From assembly GCA_033297205.1 (NCBI GenBank), contig MU859068.1, forward strand, positions 287,870-351,869: a stretch of DNA of 64,000 bases, given 5' to 3'. Each line of letters starts with the position of its first letter. The stretch's first letter is position 1. The notes beneath the pieces are model-generated. The model was not told the DNA's origin and searched no databases. It saw only the letters and a program-made list of their open reading frames with translations. Positions 59,082 to 64,000 of the stretch are shown in pieces. Position numbers and translations under genes: made by a program. Source of the DNA: Pseudoneurospora amorphoporcata. Taxonomy: Eukaryota > Ascomycota > Sordariomycetes > Sordariales > Sordariaceae.

Positions 59082-62000
59082 AATCTATGAGAAACCTCGG
59101 GACGGCGGTTTCGGTAGGGTATCGGGAGGGTATTGTTGACAGATTATCTTTCTGGGTCGAAGGGCATGCTGGCGCGCTGTCCAACGCAATTGATTCCGAC
59201 CAGAGAGACGAGCACAAGATGGCGAGAAAGCCGGAGCTTTCATCCGTTTGAGATGGCCCTCAATGGAATTGCCCGTTTGTCGTTTGGGCTAGCCAGGATT
59301 TAAAAGTCGGCAGCGGAACGCGCGGTCGGGCGGAAGGACACGTCGGAACTGGCGAGGAGAGAAGGGTCGAAGCGAGAGTTTCAAGTGAGAGCCCGGGGCG
59401 GCGTCAATCACTGTCGAAGCTTAGATCGAGAAACCAAGTCTCCAGAGGAGGAATGGGTCGGGCGTCAGGTTGAGATCGCTCTCGAGATCTGAATCGTGTT
59501 CTTGTGGTCAGGAGGAGTGGCGAGCGCCAAAAGCGAGGAGGAAACGCAGTGGTGGATGACGACGACGACGACGACGACGACGACGAACGACGACGACGAG
59601 GTGGAATTGTCGAGAAGAGAATAGATTGCGCCTCGAGGAACAAGAAAAGGCAAAGTCGGCCGGTTGTCGTGTGCGTCGGTCGAGGATTGATGCAGTAGTA
59701 ACCTGATCAAGACTGTTGCGAGAGATGAATAAAAGGTAGGTAAGGTGTAAAGAAGAAGCGGAAAGAAAGAAGAGTTTGGAGGAATCCGACTCAGAATGGA
59801 ATGGGAAGAGAAGTGGAAGTGCGGGTGCGCAGCGAGGGAGGGGGGCCCACCCGCCGCTGCCCTCGTCTGCCCTCTCCAGTCCTGCACGGTCTGGCTCTGG
59901 GGTCTCGGAGAGGAACAACGCGGGCGGTGCACTCGCAAGTCTCGCCTGTCGCAGTCGGTCGCAGCATTGCAGCTGGAGCCCGCTCACGCTCTTTCTTGTG
60001 GTGCAAGTGCAGAGGGACGGGAGGCAGTCAGGGCACCTAAGAGCAACCATTCCCCAAGACGGGCAAGACTGGAGGGACGCTGCAAGCGGGCTGTGGACGT
60101 GCTGCCGGCGGTTTTGTTTCCTTGGTCGTGGATTCCTGGTTCTGCAATCCAGCTTGTGTTTCGCTCACTGTTTCGCACTGCTGCTGTGTGTCTTTTTCGC
60201 CATCCCCAGCGGGTCTTGGAAGTTGTTAGCGCAACCACTTTCCTAAGGTACCTCTGCCCCGATGTGTTTCTAGACTGCCTTGGTGGCTTGCAGCAGCCAC
60301 TAGGTATGGGGCCTTCAACCAAGGAAGCGGCTGTTGGTAGGCGACGCTTGGCTGTTTGCGAGAATAAAAAGTCCACTCGGTACCTGGCCGCCATATGATA
60401 TCAACGGAGAAAAAGAACGCAACCGAAGAGTCCGGCCGGAGCCACTAAGCTCACAGCAGCGGAGGATTTGGATTTGAATGGGAAAGAAACGTCAGCGTGT
60501 GAGTGATATGCGAGATGGTATGAAGTAAAAGCATGCAGCTTGAAATGTTTGCATGCCGAAATTGTCGATCGAGCAGCCAGCCTGAGTGGAGGGGACGAGG
60601 AGGAGGGGAAACCGACGGGGGGACCTGTGCAAGGTAGAAAGCCGAAGGGTTGAGAGAGTTCCACCAAGAATGCGCGCCCGGCCGCCCGCAAAGGCCGAAG
60701 GCGGAATGGAGCTGTACGGTGGAATGCAGAACCTCGGAGCGTGGACAACCCTTGGAACTAGGGTTAGGAGGCGCCAAAGACTGCTCAAGGAGCCGAGTCG
60801 CAAGAATCGATCCTTCATGGGCAAAGTCAACCAAATGAAAGTTAACACAATCGCCACGGCAGCCAGCGTGATTTCCAACGAGTCTGTGTGTAGCTGGGTG
60901 TTGGGTTAGGTACCTGGCTGGAGGTGATAACTGTAGCGGGCAACAGAAGCGGGCTTGTGTGCCGGAAACGGGAAAAGCCCGTGGGAGTGTTGATAGCAGC
61001 AACAATAATAAGAACGCGGGTTTGGATGTCAGCACTCTCTGTACATGCCTTTTCCTGGTATACCGAATATTGTGGGGAATACAAACCACAGATGGACTTT
61101 TTACTGTAGATTTTGCATTCTTGATGCCGGTGACAATCCGTTTAAGAGCGACGGATTGGATCTGAGGAACATGCGCGCGCGGGCAGGGGAGGTTTCGCAA
61201 GAGGGCCACACACAACCGGGACACTCCCGTTCTCGAGACCCAAAGATTTGAAACCATTTGGAAGAGCTGGGAAAGATTGCGTTCATCGTTCTCTTTGAGA
61301 GCAGCCCCAAGAGTGTGGACTCCTGTGATTAGGGGCGTGCATCTGCGCCCCAGTTTATTGTCGCCTAGGAAGAAGATGAGTGGTGAGCGTCGGAGATTCG
61401 AGGTGGGTGTCATCCAACCGCAACCGCCCGCGACAGGCAGTACTTACTGTAGTCAGCAAAGTCCAACAGCCAATGTTACGGCGATCTTCCAACTTGGCAT
61501 CCTCAGTCCATTATGCCTGACCTGAAAGATCTCGACAACGACCACCGTTGAATCTTCTTCGATTTCTACGATTGATATGGCTATCTTATTATGACGCTTT
61601 TTATGTCGCTCGACGGTTACTCTTTTGTTGGAAACCAGCTCCGGATTACGCGCGCCCGTCTGCGCCTTTGCTCAACCTCAGCCTAGGCAATCTGACCAAG
61701 GTGAGCCGTGGGCCGTGTTGACACTACTACACTAGTACTTATTTGTACAAAGTGGGTTTTCCACTGACAAGTGTGTGACTGCAATGCCTGAATGCTTCGG
61801 CGCTGCTGCGGTTTGTTACTCGCCCGCGCTGCAATCGATGTTGTCATGCCTCTCTTATCACATTGGACCCCCTTTCAACCAGGCGCAGCCTTCGCATGAA
61901 ACTCGGCAATCTGCTCCTTTTTATTTACCGTTCTGCATTTGGTCATACCCATCCGTCACAATCGCTTGTCCTTTGGCCTTTTCTTCTTCTTTTCTTTTTT

Positions 62001-62818
62001 CTTCCCTCCTACACTTCCTGTGCTGAAAGTCGTTTGGCCTGATTATTGTTGAATATTCTTTAACTTATACCAGAATCCCCTCGCCCAACAGCTCCGAAAC
62101 CGATGAAGACGACTGCAAGCTGCCGAACGACTGAGCGAATCTCCTAGTCCCAATCATTCCCGTTTCAGTGATAAGCCCGGAAACACATATCAACGATCCC
62201 TGACCCAGCCTGAATCAGTGCGTCTGACATCTGCCCGAGGCCAGAGATACGCAGCGTATCTGCTCTCCAGGTTGCGCGACAGCATGGCCGTTGTTTATCG
62301 CGATATAAGGCTTCAAGCCGTGCTGTAAAATGTATCTCGTGGGCGACATCGAACTTCTGACGAAGGCCTCTCGGTCACGACTGCGTCGAGAGGACTCTCG
62401 CAAACATAGCTGCCCCTCCATAGCCGAAGTTGTCACGCAAGAACAAACAAGCTACCCAACGCTCCCGAAACATACTCTAGGAAACCATGTTTGAGCCCAA
62501 AGTACCACGTATGCGATTTCGGTCAGGCAGTCGGTTCGTCCTCTGATACCTATGTTTGGTAAAAATGGTATGCTGGAACCAGCACAGTCGTCGACCAGTG
62601 TTCAGCTTCTGGGCACAATCATCCTAAAGGGGCTTCTCAAGCTAGGAGGTATATCTTGTCGCAAAGACTACAAATGGAAATCGTTCGTCGGTAAAAGTAA
62701 GTAACGTTATGTTGTGGTTCACCGCGGTGAGTGTAGTACACGTGAGCTGAGAATGGGAAACCGATACCCGTGCCACGGGTATGGCATCGCCACTTCCATG
62801 CTTCCAGCAATCCCTTTA
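59082..62818. other. Upstream region of the SET3-type gene
   Basis: Promoter side of the SET3-type gene, with a (GAC)n trinucleotide run at 59558-59579 and further copies to 59600. A minus-strand frame of 320 codons (60451-61413) opens with ATG but lacks recognisable domains. GGTACC-type motif copies lie near 60246 and 60907, and a TAGGGTTAG element at 60760-60768. Two short perfect palindromes occur at 62719-62730 and 62764-62782. Confidence 0.45.
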
Positions 62819-62985
62819 GCTAGGAAAATGTATCCTTTTTGCCAAGGCCGTCTTTTGACCAATCGGTTGGCGTTAATTTTATCCACAGATACTTCTTGGC
62901 CACGCAGACATCTGAGTTTAGTTGGTTTTTGCGCACGCTTGGCGAATCGTTGGAGGGCCACTAAGTACCAGAAGTACATATCACC
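62819..62985. mobile_element. MITE family A, second copy, inverted and degraded
   Basis: The left end GCTAGGAAAATGTATCC follows a TA and matches the right terminus of the 47362-47557 element read on the minus strand. The match continues through the shared core to about 62985. Many differences between the copies are C/T or G/A, as RIP would give. The other terminus is not clearly recognisable, so this copy is truncated or strongly diverged there. Confidence 0.7.
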
Positions 62986-63049
62986 CTTGAAAGTTCGTTA
63001 GCTTGGTACAAACAGAGGTTTTTGACAAGGGGGGAGACAAGGGGGGTAA

Positions 63050-63900
63050 CAAGGGTAAAACTAGTAAAATCACGCATTTAAGGCTCACAGAGCAGGAATA
63101 AAGACAATAGAGTTATAGCAAATTAGTTAATTTCCTATACTAAAATTTAGAAATTTTGAATACTATTTCATAACTGTAACTTTGAGCAAGTTAATTAAAA
63201 GCTAGTATACTCACCTTTTACAATAATAACTACCTACAGCCTTCTAGGTATCGAATACACTAGCTGTAATAAGTAGTCTACTAGAACCGCCTGCTATACT
63301 TGCTCAATTATAGATTTAAAGCTATTTCTAATTGGCTGTACTAAGTATTTACGCTCGATCTAATTCTTTATCTAATTCTAGACATTCTCAATAGAGTTGA
63401 AATTAGGAGAGTGTAGAGGCTAGAAGATAACTATTACACTGTTAAAAGTTTAATTTATAAATGCCTTCGTCGATTTTAAATTATGAGATAGGGTGTTGTC
63501 CTATATAATAGTAAAAGACAAATTTTATAGCCAAAATTGCTACAAAAGAGGAAAGATATATTTCTATAAGAAGTATTATTGATCATACCCTATTCCTTAT
63601 AGTTCTAAAATAAGAAAGTGCCCTTTTTCTTACCTACAAAGTAGGCCTAGAATATCTACCCTCGAGGTCTATACTTTATTCTAGCGAAGTCGTTGGTATT
63701 TTCGTCTTTAAATAGGGTAATGAAACGACGACCTTTATTAAGGCTATTTACTTACGTTTTATTAAACTAAATTTAGGACTCTTATTTAAATAAGATAAGG
63801 CTAGCGTATTTTAAAGCGAATTTGAAACGGAGATAATAAGTATTATTACTAAGAGGGAGGCGCGTCAGTTATTCTATATATTGAATACCTTATGCCTTTA
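63050..63900. repeat. AT-rich RIP-affected block
   Basis: Composition switches abruptly near 63050 from balanced to strongly AT-rich, with abundant TA steps, and reverts near 63890. Within it lies the Tc1/mariner relic described separately. This pattern is characteristic of repeat-induced point mutation in Pezizomycotina. Confidence 0.75.
63240..63850 (-). pseudogene. RIP-damaged Tc1/mariner transposase
   Basis: Minus-strand translation shows, in order, FKDEN (first catalytic Asp, about 63706), YFVGKKKGTFLF, a DN pair at 63500-63495, then SPNFNSIEN with the catalytic Glu at 63389-63387. These are the DDE_3 landmarks of Tc1/mariner transposases. Thirty-six residues separate the second Asp from the Glu in the present frame. 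The frame is broken by many TAG stops at positions where family members carry Trp (for example before PLHSP, and three in ENV*N*IKN*IERK), which is what G-to-A change of TGG yields. At least one frameshift separates the first and second Asp regions. The copy is dead. Its ends could not be fixed. Confidence 0.75.
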
Positions 63901-64000
63901 TTGTTTGTTAACGTGTGGCTAGTACTGTGCCTTGTAACTGCCCTGTACTACTCAGTAGTATAGTAGGCTGGTCACTGGGGAACTTAGTCTCCACAGAAAT

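Noticed and set aside
59796..60398. 200-codon plus-strand frame upstream of the SET3-type gene
   Set aside because: Overlaps several equally long frames in other phases in GC-rich leader DNA; no family features.
60451..61413. 320-codon minus-strand open frame opening with ATG
   Set aside because: Composition is irregular, it contains GGTACC-type intergenic motifs and lacks any recognisable family or signal; treated as a chance ORF unless transcripts show otherwise.
1..64000. CRISPR arrays, bacterial operons or prophage
   Set aside because: All supported genes are eukaryotic, with spliceosomal introns; no regularly spaced repeats were seen.

Overview
The window reads as nuclear DNA of a filamentous ascomycete, most likely a Sordariomycete and plausibly a member of the Sordariales. 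The reasons are: protein genes broken by short introns (about 50-140 bp, GTRNGT donors, CTRAC-type branch sites); long intergenic stretches rich in an AGGTAGGTACC-type motif; a tRNA-Phe with a 16-nt intron that is very Neurospora-like; and an AT-rich transposon relic in which Trp codons have become TAG, the signature of repeat-induced point mutation (RIP). Exon models were built by hand from splice signals and checked for reading-frame closure. Names rest on remembered family motifs, because no database search was possible.

Layout. 1-7.7 kb: no recognisable gene. 7.7-9.3 kb: a LaeA-like SAM methyltransferase hidden in ten small exons. 11.4-12.0 kb: AIM41/YqeY mitochondrial protein. 15.3-18.7 kb: HLTF/Rad5-like SNF2 ATPase with a RING finger. 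19.5 kb: tRNA-Phe. 20.1-21.4 kb: peroxin PEX12 (minus strand). 22.2-23.2 kb: hotdog thioesterase. 23.6-25.8 kb: F-box protein (minus). 26.7-30.0 kb: C2H2 plus fungal_trans transcription factor (minus). 33.0-35.1 kb: a weakly supported two-exon gene and a probably broken gene that holds a 280-bp inverted-repeat element. 35.7-36.4 kb: SAP30-type Sin3-binding protein. 37.3-39.2 kb: mitochondrial DnaJ (MDJ1). 40.7-42.8 kb: secreted glucoamylase (GH15 + CBM20). 43.3-45.5 kb: 14-TM MFS exporter (minus). 47.4 kb: a 196-bp TA-flanked MITE. 50.4-53.2 kb: Zn2Cys6 transcription factor. 56.2-59.1 kb: PHD+SET protein of the SET3 type (minus). 62.8-63.9 kb: a second copy of the 47.4-kb MITE followed by a RIP-damaged Tc1/mariner transposase.

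The genes do not form an obvious pathway or biosynthetic cluster. Most are conserved housekeeping functions: mitochondrial protein folding, peroxisome import, DNA-damage tolerance and histone deacetylase complexes. Accessory functions (LaeA-like methyltransferase, glucoamylase, exporter, two regulators) are scattered among them. The least expected signals are in the intergenic DNA: two unrelated TA-flanked MITE families, a gene-like frame that stays in register across one of them, and the RIP relic at the right end.
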